From: Bacteroidota bacterium
GTDB taxonomy: Bacteria; Bacteroidota; Bacteroidia; Chitinophagales; Chitinophagaceae
Assembly: GCA_023386555.1 (NCBI GenBank)
Contig: JAEWJK010000005.1
Coordinates: 124,001-188,000, forward strand
DNA length: 64,000 bases
Reading direction: 5' to 3'
Part shown: in pieces, positions 16,788 to 25,635 of the stretch
Layout: each line of letters opens with the position of its first letter
Numbering within the stretch: the stretch's first letter is position 1
Made by a program: the position numbers and the translations under genes
Notes under the pieces: model-generated
What the model saw: the letters and a program-made list of their open reading frames with translations, nothing else
Database searches by the model: none
Told to the model about the DNA's origin: nothing

Positions 16788-17660
16788 ATGGATAAAAAAT
16801 TCTATGGCTTTACAGTTCTGGCCTTGCTGGGCTTAACAGCATGTCATAACATCTTTAATAAAGATAAAACCATTACTTCAAGCGATTCAACCGTTGTTAT
16901 TAATAATCCTGCATCATCTACAGATAATCCAGTTAATGTAAATAGATCAGCTGCACAAGACAGTAATTTACGATATGTTTATTTAACTTTTGATGATGGT
17001 CCGGATGCAGGTACATTAAATTGTTACAATACCTGTAAGACAAAAGGTGTGAAGGCAACTTTTTTCCTTGTAGGAGAGCATGCAAACCTGAAACCTGGCA
17101 AACAGATAATTGATACGATGAAAAAAGACATGCGTCATTTCTTATTTGCAAATCATAGTTATACGCATGCAGGTCATAATCGTTATGAGAGCTTTTATTC
17201 AAAACCAAAGACCGCTTTAGAAGATTTTTTGAGAGTGCATGATTCACTTCGTTTTGAAAATCCTATTGCAAGGTTTCCGGGAAATAATGTTTGGTTGGTT
17301 GATAGCACAACAAGAACTACAAAACTTACAAGACCTTTATCCAAGTTGATGGATTCGATTGGTTACGATATTTTAGGTTGGGATGTTGAATGGCATTTCA
17401 ACAGGAAAAATCAGCCAATACAAAGTGCTGAAGCAATGGCGGAAGAAGTGATACAGGCTGTAGAGAAAAAAACATCTTTGGTAAAGAACCATGTAGTGCT
17501 TTTAGCACATGATAGAATGTTTAAAGAAGCCAATTACAAAGATTCGCTTGCTAAGATGATATCAATACTTCAGTCGAAAAAAGGATATATTTTCGAAACA
17601 GCAGATCAATATCCTAAGATCAGGAAGAACGACAAGTCACTCATTGCTGCGAGAAAATAA
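16788..17660 (+). CDS. Polysaccharide deacetylase lipoprotein (NodB domain)
   Basis: 290 residues from the ATG at 16788, which gives a clean lipoprotein signal (MDKKFYGFTVLALLGLTAC, lipidated Cys19). A Ser/Thr/Asn-rich linker follows. The NodB homology domain starts at RYVYLTFDDGPDAGTLN, with the TFDDGPD motif for catalytic Asp and metal Asp, and then NHSYTHAGH carrying the metal-binding histidines. Later motifs include RFPGNN and LLAHD. Enzymes of this fold remove N- or O-acetyl groups from polysaccharides such as peptidoglycan or chitin oligomers; the substrate here is unknown. The protein should sit on the periplasmic face of a membrane. Confidence 0.88.
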   Translation: MDKKFYGFTVLALLGLTACHNIFNKDKTITSSDSTVVINNPASSTDNPVNVNRSAAQDSNLRYVYLTFDDGPDAGTLNCYNTCKTKGVKATFFLVGEHANLKPGKQIIDTMKKDMRHFLFANHSYTHAGHNRYESFYSKPKTALEDFLRVHDSLRFENPIARFPGNNVWLVDSTTRTTKLTRPLSKLMDSIGYDILGWDVEWHFNRKNQPIQSAEAMAEEVIQAVEKKTSLVKNHVVLLAHDRMFKEANYKDSLAKMISILQSKKGYIFETADQYPKIRKNDKSLIAARK

Positions 17661-17690
17661 TTTTTACTATTTTCATCAAAATTTTTCGAT

Positions 17691-18467
17691 ATGTCTTTTT
17701 TGAAATCAGGTAATCCTACGTTATCAGAAAAAATATTCAATCGTTCATTAAGCAATGAGCAGGAATTGAACGGAACGATGACTGTGAGAGGTGCTATCAA
17801 CAAATTCGGCTTTTTACTTTTAATGGTTTTGGCAGGTGCAACTTATACATGGTATCTGTATCAGAATTCACTTGATCAAACTGCAGTAATGCCTTATATG
17901 TGGACAGGATTGATTGGTGGATTTGTACTGGCTTTAGTAATCAGCTTCAAACCAAACTGGTCAGGCTTTCTGGCTCCTGCCTATGGTTTGTTACAAGGTT
18001 TATTTCTTGGTGCTTTATCGGTGATGATCAATGAAGCATTTAAAGAAACATATCCCGGAATTGTAATGCAAGCCGTTGGATTAACTTTCTGCGTCGCAAT
18101 AGCCATGTTCTTACTTTATAACTTCAGAATTATAAAACCTACGCAAAAATTTAAGTCGATCATTTTTACAGCCACTGCAGGTATCGCTTTATTCTATCTT
18201 GTTTTGTGGGTAATGAGTTTCTTTGGATCCTATCCATCATTCATGTCTTTTGGTGACAATAGTTTATTAGGATATGGTATTTCATTTTTCATCATAGCTA
18301 TCGCTGCTATGAACCTGATTCTCGATTTTGAGAGAATAGAATTAGGAGAAGAAATGGGTGCTCCGAAATACATGGAATGGTATGGAGCTTTTGGTTTATT
18401 AATAACCATCGTTTGGTTGTATATAGAAATATTGCGTTTGCTGAGCAGGTTTGCAAGCAGAGATTAA
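17691..18467 (+). CDS. Bax inhibitor-1/YccA-family membrane protein
   Basis: 258 residues with about seven membrane helices after a polar N-terminus (SGNPTLSEKIFNR). The helices begin at FGFLLLMVLAGATYTWYL. Internal GGFVLALVIS and PAYGLLQGLFLGALS and the final LITIVWLYIEILRLLSRF match the YccA-like group of the Bax inhibitor-1 family. Family members act as membrane proteins modulating proteolysis or ion leak; in E. coli YccA interacts with FtsH. No role is established for this copy. It lies 30 bases downstream of the deacetylase on the same strand and is followed by a terminator. Confidence 0.9.
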   Translation: MSFLKSGNPTLSEKIFNRSLSNEQELNGTMTVRGAINKFGFLLLMVLAGATYTWYLYQNSLDQTAVMPYMWTGLIGGFVLALVISFKPNWSGFLAPAYGLLQGLFLGALSVMINEAFKETYPGIVMQAVGLTFCVAIAMFLLYNFRIIKPTQKFKSIIFTATAGIALFYLVLWVMSFFGSYPSFMSFGDNSLLGYGISFFIIAIAAMNLILDFERIELGEEMGAPKYMEWYGAFGLLITIVWLYIEILRLLSRFASRD

Positions 18468-18487
18468 AGAAAGATTTTGTTAATAGA

Positions 18488-18520
18488 AAAGGTCAGCCGA
18501 TAAGCTGACCTTTCTTTTTT
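18488..18520 (+). terminator. Terminator after the YccA-like gene
   Basis: A 10-bp perfect stem, AAAGGTCAGC / GCTGACCTTT, is followed by C and a T run. Confidence 0.88.
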
Positions 18521-18534
18521 GAATATTGTAGTCG

Positions 18535-19068
18535 TTACTTAAAATACTTCATTACATCTTCACTCAAAGGTTTTGTTTTATGATGAATAACCGTAACAAG
18601 GTTTCCTTTTTCATCTAACAGAAATTTTGTAAAGTTCCACTTTACCGGGTCTTCCATTCCTTTCTTTTTTGCTTCTTCTGTTAGAAACTGGTAGATCGGT
18701 GCAATATCATCACCTTTTACTGAAACCTTCTCAGCCATCGGAAAAGTAACACCATAATTCTTTTTGCAAAACTCTTCTATTTCTTCATTGCTGCCAGGTT
18801 CCTGCTGACCAAAATTGTTTGCCGGAAATCCAACGATAACAAGCTTGTCTTTATACTGTTGATATAACTTTTCCAGGTCTTCGTATTGAGGTGTATTACC
18901 ACATTTTGAAGCCGTATTAACGATCATTATTTTTTTGCCTTTGTAATCTTTGAAGTTGATCGTTGTTCCATCCAATGCTTTCACCTGGAATGAATAGATG
19001 TTCTTTGCCACACCTTTAAATGCAAATGCAGATAAAAGTAGGATTGAGCCTATCAATAAATTTTTCAT
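18535..19068 (-). CDS. Glutathione peroxidase-family protein, exported
   Basis: 177 residues. A signal peptide (MKNLLIGSILLLSAFAFKGV) is followed by the thioredoxin-fold peroxidase. The peroxidatic cysteine is in VNTASKCGNTPQYEDLEKLY, the Gln region in FPANNFGQQEPG, and the active-site Trp/Asn in WNFTKFLLD. It should reduce peroxides in the periplasm using thioredoxin-like electrons, because bacterial members of this group seldom use glutathione. The later Cys in IEEFCKKNYG may be the resolving cysteine. Position 19068 is the only start giving a signal peptide. Confidence 0.92.
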   Translation of the reverse strand: MKNLLIGSILLLSAFAFKGVAKNIYSFQVKALDGTTINFKDYKGKKIMIVNTASKCGNTPQYEDLEKLYQQYKDKLVIVGFPANNFGQQEPGSNEEIEEFCKKNYGVTFPMAEKVSVKGDDIAPIYQFLTEEAKKKGMEDPVKWNFTKFLLDEKGNLVTVIHHKTKPLSEDVMKYFK

Positions 19069-19099
19069 GGAAATTATTTAGAGAATAAAAGTACGATTA

Positions 19100-20491
19100 C
19101 TATTGCCTTTCATAAGCACCTAAATCCGGTGCAGTACCAATATTCCTGTTATTGCCATCAAGATCAAAAGCAGGAATTCCTATTACTCCAGCTTTGTTTA
19201 ATGCAGGTGAGTTATCTCGTAATCGAAAGTTATACAAAGGTTTATTAGTATTTATCGAATCAAAGAGTGGAGAAACATTTCTCAACTTATTACCGCTAAA
19301 ATTAAGTATCGAAGGGTCTGCACTTTTCATTTTGTACAACACATTGTCAAATGATGCATTGAAAGAAAAATTTCCTTTCCTGTTTACGAGAATTTCATCA
19401 TCAACAATTCCACCATCACCATAAATAATAGAATTTTTAAAAGATGCATTTAACGATAATGGAGTTGATCCACTCATATCACTTAAAACGAGCACAGGAT
19501 TTTTGTGTTGCAGATAATAACTACCATAGCTTGCAATAGTGCAGTGGTTAAAAGTGTAATTACCTCCTACGAGAAATACATTATATCCTGCTTGAGTGAT
19601 CTCACAATTTCTTGCAGAAATGCTGCTATTTATCCCACCAACTGCTACATCATATATATTATGAAAAATACATTCGTTAATGATTAGTTTGGGATTAATA
19701 GTCACCGATGGATTTTGTGCAACAACACCCTGGTAAGCATTTTTTACAGTTACGAATTGCAATTCATTATCCTGGCTGGTTGTTCTGAAAACAATGCCAG
19801 GCCAGCTTCCGGGATAATTTTTATAAGGCTCATCCAACCTGTCACCTTGAAAAACTATTCTTGTACTGTCGTATTTTTCACCAATAGCTTTTATTGTTCC
19901 ATCAACAATAATGGGAGCATCTGCATGAACATAGATTTTTGTTCCCTTGCTAATCGTAAGTGTCTTGCCCTGGTCAACAAGAAGTCCATTTAGAATTACA
20001 AATGGCAGATCATTATTCCATATTGTATCTGATGTAACTCTTCTGCCTCTTAGAAAATTAGCATTTCTTCCAAAGGCATCCAGCTGAACGAATCTTGTGT
20101 TGCCATTGTATGTAATTCGAATACTATCTTGAATGATAAATGGAAGTAGCGAAGATGTTGGATTAATATTTACCGTTACGAATGCATAAATGCTATCATT
20201 CGGTTCAATCTCTATATCATTAAAGTTAATACCGGGAGTGCCATCAACATTCAATCTGAAAGCGGATGTACTTCCACCCATCAATTGAACATTACTTAGC
20301 CTGAGTTTTTTATCGTTTGGATTGAATATTTTAAATAATTGTGTGATAGATCCTGTAGTGGTAAAAACAGTATCGAAATGTAATGTATCTGCAGACATTC
20401 TTAAGAATGCATCAGGAGTTGTTATAAAGTCTGTCTTTTTACAACCAAATAAAACAAAAGTCAGACAAAAAAATATCAACAGTTTTCTCAT
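19100..20491 (-). CDS. Lipoprotein with right-handed beta-helix domain
   Basis: 463 residues from the ATG at 20491 (MRKLLIFFCLTFVLFGCKKT, lipobox Cys17). The frame is open further upstream into the comF end, but that extension has no signal. Residues about 30-150 look like an Ig-like fold (LHFDTVFTTTGSITQLFKIF). Residues about 170-420 contain the stacked short strands of a parallel beta-helix (SWPGIVFRTTSQDNELQFVT, then VKNAYQGVVAQNPSV), and the end is GNNRNIGTAPDLGAYER. Similar proteins are annotated as right-handed parallel beta-helix lipoproteins; substrate and enzymatic activity are unknown. It follows comF and radA on the same strand. Confidence 0.8.
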   Translation of the reverse strand: MRKLLIFFCLTFVLFGCKKTDFITTPDAFLRMSADTLHFDTVFTTTGSITQLFKIFNPNDKKLRLSNVQLMGGSTSAFRLNVDGTPGINFNDIEIEPNDSIYAFVTVNINPTSSLLPFIIQDSIRITYNGNTRFVQLDAFGRNANFLRGRRVTSDTIWNNDLPFVILNGLLVDQGKTLTISKGTKIYVHADAPIIVDGTIKAIGEKYDSTRIVFQGDRLDEPYKNYPGSWPGIVFRTTSQDNELQFVTVKNAYQGVVAQNPSVTINPKLIINECIFHNIYDVAVGGINSSISARNCEITQAGYNVFLVGGNYTFNHCTIASYGSYYLQHKNPVLVLSDMSGSTPLSLNASFKNSIIYGDGGIVDDEILVNRKGNFSFNASFDNVLYKMKSADPSILNFSGNKLRNVSPLFDSINTNKPLYNFRLRDNSPALNKAGVIGIPAFDLDGNNRNIGTAPDLGAYERQ

Positions 20492-20537
20492 CACACCAAA
20501 CCTACATAAAAACGTGGAATGAAGAACAGATGCAGCG

Positions 20538-21239
20538 TTAAATCGTCCATGCCACTGTAGCAATACTCAACTTAAGATTTGGAATCTGCAACATTGTATT
20601 CCCACATGCTTCTAATGTTGCACCGGTTGTAACAATATCATCAACCAATAAGACATGTTTGTTTTCGAGAATTGCGGAATCCGTTACTTCAAACACATCC
20701 TGCATGCTTTGCCAACGGCTTATCCGGTCTTTTTTCGTTTGTGTCTCTGTAAAAAGTTTACGTTTTACAAATTTATCTATCACCGGAATATTTAATACTG
20801 AAGCCATCCCTTCAGCAATTACAGCAGCCTGGTTATAACCTCTACGGAATAATTTTTTTTCATTTAATGGAAGTGGAATGAGACAATCAACCGAATTGAA
20901 ACGATCAGTCTTTTGCATTTCAAGAGCTGTAAGTTTACCAAGATAGCTTCCTATTTCTTTGTTGCCTTGATATTTGAGCTCTGTGATAAGATGCTGTACT
21001 AATGAATCTTTGGTAAAATAAAAAGCTGCTCCGGCAGATTCAAGCTTTAACCTTCCAAAGAATGTTTTTTCTACCGGGTTATTTTCTACCTGGAAAAAAT
21101 TGGTTTCAGGTAGTTTAGCTACACATTGCAGGCAAAGCATCTGGCCATCTTCCACAATATCACTTCCACAACCTGTACAATAATGCGGAAAGAAAAGATG
21201 CAGCAGATCTTTTGTATAAGTATTCAGCGTTTTGATCAC
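20538..21239 (-). CDS. comF: ComF-family phosphoribosyltransferase-like protein
   Basis: 233 residues. An N-terminal zinc-ribbon-like part with four cysteines (HYCTGCGSDIVEDGQMLCLQ then C) is followed by a PRTase-like fold. The fold includes VDCLIPLPLNEKKLFRRGYN with the family RRGYNQ motif and the PRPP-binding loop VLLVDDIVTTGATLEAC. ComF is linked to DNA uptake competence in other bacteria, though many members lie outside competence operons. It lies just downstream of radA (24-base gap) on the same strand. A ComEC-family gene elsewhere in the window makes some role in DNA uptake conceivable. Confidence 0.9.
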   Translation of the reverse strand: MIKTLNTYTKDLLHLFFPHYCTGCGSDIVEDGQMLCLQCVAKLPETNFFQVENNPVEKTFFGRLKLESAGAAFYFTKDSLVQHLITELKYQGNKEIGSYLGKLTALEMQKTDRFNSVDCLIPLPLNEKKLFRRGYNQAAVIAEGMASVLNIPVIDKFVKRKLFTETQTKKDRISRWQSMQDVFEVTDSAILENKHVLLVDDIVTTGATLEACGNTMLQIPNLKLSIATVAWTI

Positions 21240-21263
21240 ATAACAATTTACAACATCTCTTCA

Positions 21264-22634
21264 TCAAAACAAATGCTTATACACTTCTTCTACTTTATTC
21301 AAAGCAAGAATTTCTATGTTGAAGTTCTTTGGGTTGTAACTTTTTTTATTGAATCCGGAAATGATGATCTTTTCAAAACCTAACTTTTCTGCTTCAGCAA
21401 TTCTTTGTTCAACCTTATTAACAGCTCTTATTTCTCCATTCAATCCGATTTCACCCGCAAAACAAATATGATGTGGTAACGGAACATCCTCGAAAGACGA
21501 GAGCAATGCACAGATCACAGCCAGATCAATCGATGGATCTTCGATCTTCAATCCTCCGGCAATGTTGAGAAATACATCTTTGATCCCAAACTGAAATCCT
21601 CCACGTTTTTCTAGTACGGCTAATAGCAATTGTAACCTTCTCAAGTCAAATCCACTCACGGTTCTTTGTGGTGTGCCATAAACACTTTGAGTAACGAGAG
21701 CCTGCACTTCAATCAACAAAGGCCTCATTCCTTCTACTGTTGCAGCAATGGCGGTTCCACTAAGTTGATCATCTCTTTGGGTTAATAATATTTCTGATGG
21801 ATTCGAAACAACTTTCATTCCTTCACCTGTCATTTCATAAATACCTAACTCAGCTGTACTGCCAAACCTGTTCTTCAAGGTTCTTAGAATTCTATATGCA
21901 TAATGCCTGTCACCTTCAAATTGAAGAACAGTATCAACCATATGTTCAAGAATTTTTGGTCCTGCAATCGTTCCATCTTTGGTAATATGGCCAATTAGAA
22001 ATACAGGTGTTTCAGTTTCTTTGGCAAAGCGTTGAAGCTCTGCAGCACATTCTCTTATCTGTGCAACACTTCCTGCTGATGATTCTATAAGGTTTGATTG
22101 TAATGTTTGTATAGAATCAACGATCACCATATCAGGCTTCAACTTTTTTATTTCCTGGAAGATGGCTTGCGTAGATGTTTCTGTAAGAATGTAAAAATTA
22201 TCGTTGGCAACTTTTAGCCTGTTGGCTCTCATCTTTATCTGCTGTTCACTTTCTTCACCACTCACATAAAGAACAGTAGTATTTTTTAGCTGTACACCAT
22301 TTTGAAGAAACAAAGTACTTTTTCCAATTCCTGGTTCACCGGCAACAAGTACAATACTTCCGGGAACAATACCACCACCTAAAACTCTGTTCAATTCTAC
22401 ATCTGCCGTTACAATTCTTTTTTCTTCGTTGATGATTACTTCATCTAACTTAACAGCATGCACCGATCTTTTTTCTGAATGATACGTTTTCCAGTTATCT
22501 TCTTTCTGATTATTCTTACTCACCACTTCTTCCAGAAAAGTATTCCATTGATTACATGACGGACATTTGCCTGACCATTTTGCACTTTCATAACCACAGT
22601 TGCTACAAAAAAAACTTGTTTTGATCTTACTCAT
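21264..22634 (-). CDS. radA: DNA repair protein RadA
   Basis: 456 residues. The N-terminal C4 zinc finger is CSNCGYESAKWSGKCPSC. The ATPase core has Walker A GEPGIGKST and the RadA-specific KNRFGS motif, and the C-terminal part is Lon-protease-like but without peptidase activity (FLNIAGGLKIEDPSIDLAVI). RadA helps process recombination intermediates together with RecA. Length, order and motifs are all standard. The start MSKIKTSFFCSNCGYES is fixed by the zinc finger. Its 3' end leads directly into comF, suggesting one transcript. Confidence 0.97.
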   Translation of the reverse strand: MSKIKTSFFCSNCGYESAKWSGKCPSCNQWNTFLEEVVSKNNQKEDNWKTYHSEKRSVHAVKLDEVIINEEKRIVTADVELNRVLGGGIVPGSIVLVAGEPGIGKSTLFLQNGVQLKNTTVLYVSGEESEQQIKMRANRLKVANDNFYILTETSTQAIFQEIKKLKPDMVIVDSIQTLQSNLIESSAGSVAQIRECAAELQRFAKETETPVFLIGHITKDGTIAGPKILEHMVDTVLQFEGDRHYAYRILRTLKNRFGSTAELGIYEMTGEGMKVVSNPSEILLTQRDDQLSGTAIAATVEGMRPLLIEVQALVTQSVYGTPQRTVSGFDLRRLQLLLAVLEKRGGFQFGIKDVFLNIAGGLKIEDPSIDLAVICALLSSFEDVPLPHHICFAGEIGLNGEIRAVNKVEQRIAEAEKLGFEKIIISGFNKKSYNPKNFNIEILALNKVEEVYKHLF

Positions 22635-22951
22635 CCTGTTGCAAGAATAATGAATGTTAGTTTGGAAAGCAAGCGAAAGAAAAACGTAGAATAAGTTTCA
22701 AAATCAAAGGTTTATTTATGTAAAAGGGTCGACATTACTGTCAACCCTGTTTACTTACTAACCCATTAAATTCAGCCACTAAATTACAATAATGGGGCAC
22801 ATTGCAAAATTATTTTTGGTCTTTGTGAAAAACTTATTGCACCTACGATTTTAATCGTATAATACTATTAGCCATCCTGACCTTTTGGCATAAAATACAC
22901 ATTGGAAAGTCATTTGATACATATAATTGACTAAAAAACAAGGAGTTTTAT
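22635..22951. other. 317-base gene-free spacer with two palindromes
   Basis: Between divergent radA and the zinc peptidase no ORF or RNA gene is visible. It holds a hairpin at 22727-22748 (GGGTCGAC / GTCAACCC, one mismatch) and an operator-like dyad at 22844-22859 (TACGATT-TT-AATCGTA). An AAGGAG ribosome site lies 8 bases before the peptidase ATG, which is unusual for this DNA. Confidence 0.6.
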
Positions 22952-23626
22952 ATGAGTATGTGGATTCTTCTGATTGCCGTTATGGTTATTAGTTGGTTGG
23001 TTTCCAGCCAATTGAAGAGTAGGTTAGAAAAGTATGGTCAAATGGCATTGAGCAGTGGCTATACCGGAAAAGAAGTAGCCGAAAAGATGCTGCGGGAAAA
23101 TGGTATATACGATGTTAAAGTGATTTCCGTAGAAGGTCGTCTGACAGACCATTATAATCCCACCAATAAAACGGTAAACCTTAGCCCTGAAATTTACCAC
23201 GGACAAAGCATTGCAGCAGCAGCAGTAGCAGCTCATGAATGTGGCCATGCTATTCAACATGCTACAGCCTATAGTTGGTTAACAATGAGAAGTACATTGG
23301 TTCCGATCGTTCAGTTTGGAGGAACAATCGTTCCCTGGGTTTTGATTGGTGGAATCCTGATGATCAATACTTTTCCCATATTACTTCTGGCAGGAATTAT
23401 TCTTTTTGCTGTGACCACGATATTTTCATTTATCACTTTACCAGTAGAGTTTGATGCAAGCAAAAGGGCCTTGGCCTGGTTGGAAAACACAAACATCACA
23501 ACACCACAGGAACAACCTAAGGCAAAAGATGGATTGAAATGGGCTGCGATGACCTATGTGGTGGCTGCCATTTCTTCGCTGGCAACTTTGCTGTATTATG
23601 TTTCGATTTATAATAATAGGAGGTAA
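22952..23626 (+). CDS. Membrane zinc metallopeptidase (YugP-like)
   Basis: 224 residues with helices at the N-terminus (MWILLIAVMVISWLVSS), middle and C-terminus. The zinc motif is AAHECGHAIQHATAYSW, an HExxH site. The preceding region (TGKEVAEKMLRENGIYDVKV, then LTDHYNPTNKTVNLSPEIYH) matches the neutral zinc metallopeptidase family that includes Bacillus YugP. The catalytic site should face the cytoplasm or membrane interface; the substrate is unknown. The start is supported by the AAGGAGT sequence just upstream. Confidence 0.92.
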   Translation: MSMWILLIAVMVISWLVSSQLKSRLEKYGQMALSSGYTGKEVAEKMLRENGIYDVKVISVEGRLTDHYNPTNKTVNLSPEIYHGQSIAAAAVAAHECGHAIQHATAYSWLTMRSTLVPIVQFGGTIVPWVLIGGILMINTFPILLLAGIILFAVTTIFSFITLPVEFDASKRALAWLENTNITTPQEQPKAKDGLKWAAMTYVVAAISSLATLLYYVSIYNNRR

Positions 23627-23649
23627 TAATACCAGCTTTGGATTTTCAT

Positions 23650-23690
23650 GGCAGCATCGTTGCGTCGCAAGCACTTCGTCGTTCGGTACA
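23650..23690 (-). repeat. Dispersed intergenic repeat, copy 6 (TTGCGACGCAACGATGCTGCC)
   Basis: On the minus strand: GTACCGAACGACGAAGTGCT then TGCGACGCAACGATGCTGCC. It lies between two convergent genes, upstream of their shared terminator. Confidence 0.68.
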
Positions 23691-23715
23691 TTATTGATCA
23701 GGAGCTACAAAAAAT

Positions 23716-23747
23716 TAAGAGCCGTCTTTTTAGAACGGCTCTTTTTA
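23716..23747. terminator. Bidirectional terminator
   Basis: AAGAGCCGT / ACGGCTCTT with a 9-base loop and T's on both sides, between the convergent peptidase and rng genes. Confidence 0.87.
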
Positions 23748-25301
23748 TTAGAATTTTATTTTTTCTTCCTGCTGATCAAAGAAATGAAACTCCGTTAGCT
23801 GATAACTTGTGTTAGGTAATACCTTAAAAGCAATTTTATGCTTACGTCTCCATTTAGCTTGTATGCTTCTGTAAAACCATCCTTTTGTAAGATGTGAATG
23901 CACGATTGGATGTACCATCAGCGTAAGATTTTTATGCTGGTGCATTACAAGATAAGTAAGACGTTTTTCTATCTCATCTTCCAATAAAAGTGTGGATGTT
24001 ATCTTACCTGTTCCATTACATGAAGGGCAATTTTCTGAAGTATTAATGTTCACCTCAGGCCTCATTCTTTGCCTGGTGATCTGCATCAATCCAAATTTGG
24101 AGATAGGAAGCACAGCATGTTTGGCTCTATCCGGCTTCATGAATTCTTCCATTGCATCCTGCAATTTTCGCCTGTTTTCAGGAAGCTTCATGTCAATAAA
24201 ATCCACCACGATAATACCACCAATATCTCTCAAACGAAGTTGACGTGCTATCTCCTCACCGGCTTCAAGATTTGTTTGCAGTGCATTCTCTTCCTGGTTA
24301 TTGCCAACACTTTTATAGCCACTGTTTACATCTATTACATGTAAAGCCTCGGTATGTTCAATAATCAGGTAAGCACCACTATCTAGGTTAACTGTTTTAC
24401 CAAAAGCAGCTTTCACTTGTTTGGTTATTCCATATTGATCGAAGATGGATAAACCATTGCTCTGATGTTGAGAAACGATATCAGCTTTATCAGGTGCAAA
24501 CTTTAAAATGTAATTCTTTGTATCATTATAAATGTTCTTATCATTTACAATGATCTTGTTGAAATCTTCATTCAACAGGTCACGCAGAATGCTGGTGGTC
24601 TTATCCTGCTCACTCATTATTTTGGCTGGAGCTATCGCATTATTAAGATTCTTTTGAATAGAATTCCATGTATCAACTAATGAGGAAAGATCTTCATGCA
24701 ATTCTGCAGTTTTCTTTCCTTCAGCTGCTGTTCTTACAATAACACCAAAGTTCTTCGGACGAATTGCTTCCACGATCTTATGAAGTCTTTTTCTTTCTTC
24801 GGATGAATGGATCTTTTTTGAAACGGCAACTATTTCATTGAAGGGCGTAACCACCACAAACCTTCCGGGTAAAGATATTTCGCAGCTTAGTCTTGGACCT
24901 TTAGCTGCTATTGGTTCTTTTAAAATCTGGACGAGGATGTTTGGTTTGCCATTTAAAACTTCGTTGATCTTTCCTGTCTTAACGATCTCCGGTTCTATCT
25001 GGAACTTTGCAAAATCATAATCACCTGTCTTGTCGTTCATAGCAAGATTGGTAAATTTTAAAATGGATTTTGCGTAAGGACTAAGATCAGTATAATGCAG
25101 AAAGGCATCTTTTTCAAAACCTACATCTACAAATGCAGCGTTCAATCCTGGAATAAGCTTCTTCACTTTTCCCAGGTATAAATCACCTACTGCGAAACTT
25201 GCATCGCTTTTTTCGTGATGCAGCTCAACGAGTTTTTTATCTTCTAATAATGCGATCTCTACACCTGTAGGAGCAGCATTAATAATTATTTCTTTGTTCA
25301 C
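23748..25301 (-). CDS. rng: Ribonuclease E/G family endoribonuclease
   Basis: 517 residues, a compact RNase G-size protein. The S1-like domain is near 35-130 (GDLYLGKVKKLIPGLNAAFVD then VGFEKDAFLHYTDL). The DNase I-like catalytic region has DVNSGYKS and IIVVDFIDM, whose acidic residues bind Mg2+, and the zinc-link is CPSCNGTGKI. It cleaves single-stranded RNA in rRNA maturation and mRNA decay. It is the first gene of the conserved block leading to gldD in this lineage. The start MNKEIIINAAPTGVEIALLE is standard for Bacteroidota members. Confidence 0.95.
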   Translation of the reverse strand: MNKEIIINAAPTGVEIALLEDKKLVELHHEKSDASFAVGDLYLGKVKKLIPGLNAAFVDVGFEKDAFLHYTDLSPYAKSILKFTNLAMNDKTGDYDFAKFQIEPEIVKTGKINEVLNGKPNILVQILKEPIAAKGPRLSCEISLPGRFVVVTPFNEIVAVSKKIHSSEERKRLHKIVEAIRPKNFGVIVRTAAEGKKTAELHEDLSSLVDTWNSIQKNLNNAIAPAKIMSEQDKTTSILRDLLNEDFNKIIVNDKNIYNDTKNYILKFAPDKADIVSQHQSNGLSIFDQYGITKQVKAAFGKTVNLDSGAYLIIEHTEALHVIDVNSGYKSVGNNQEENALQTNLEAGEEIARQLRLRDIGGIIVVDFIDMKLPENRRKLQDAMEEFMKPDRAKHAVLPISKFGLMQITRQRMRPEVNINTSENCPSCNGTGKITSTLLLEDEIEKRLTYLVMHQHKNLTLMVHPIVHSHLTKGWFYRSIQAKWRRKHKIAFKVLPNTSYQLTEFHFFDQQEEKIKF

Positions 25302-25503
25302 TAATTCGCAACTTTAATCTGCAATCGTTATTGAGTAATAACAACAAAACATAGCCGTAGCTATATATACTTACTATCAAAACCTGCCACTGATAAGGTT
25401 AAAGGAATGGAAAAGGTAAAGTTGCAGCGATGAAAGTGTGGCCTGAAAGTTTCAAATGCCGTAGTGAAAAGTACTACGGCATCTGAATGACAGTAGAGAA
25501 GAG

Positions 25504-25599
25504 TTATTTGTTCTTCTTCTTATGACGATTCTTTCTTAGTCTTTTTTTACGTTTGTGAGTAGCAATTTTATGACGCTTTCTCTTTTTACCGCAAGGCAT
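25504..25599 (-). CDS. 31-residue basic protein, candidate bS22/mS38 (AURKAIP1/COX24)-like ribosomal protein
   Basis: An ATG at 25599 opens a 31-codon frame, MPCGKKRKRHKIATHKRKKR followed by LRKNRHKKKNK. More than half of its residues are Lys, Arg or His. The spacing R-K-x3-HK-x-RK-x-L-R-K-x-R resembles the short basic helix of actinobacterial bS22 and mitochondrial mS38 (AURKAIP1/COX24 domain) as I remember them. I recall near-identical ORFs in other Bacteroidota at the same place between rng and the HU gene. It is preceded on its strand by an AT-rich stretch. The gene is well supported by composition and synteny. The ribosomal role is inference. Confidence 0.7.
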   Translation of the reverse strand: MPCGKKRKRHKIATHKRKKRLRKNRHKKKNK

Positions 25600-25635
25600 A
25601 CTCAATAATAATTTTCTTGTTAATTAATATGTTTC

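Noticed and set aside
18083..18100. CTGCGTCGCAA inside the YccA-like gene as a repeat copy
   Set aside because: Only the ten-base core matches, without flanks, and it encodes a conserved membrane segment; chance match.
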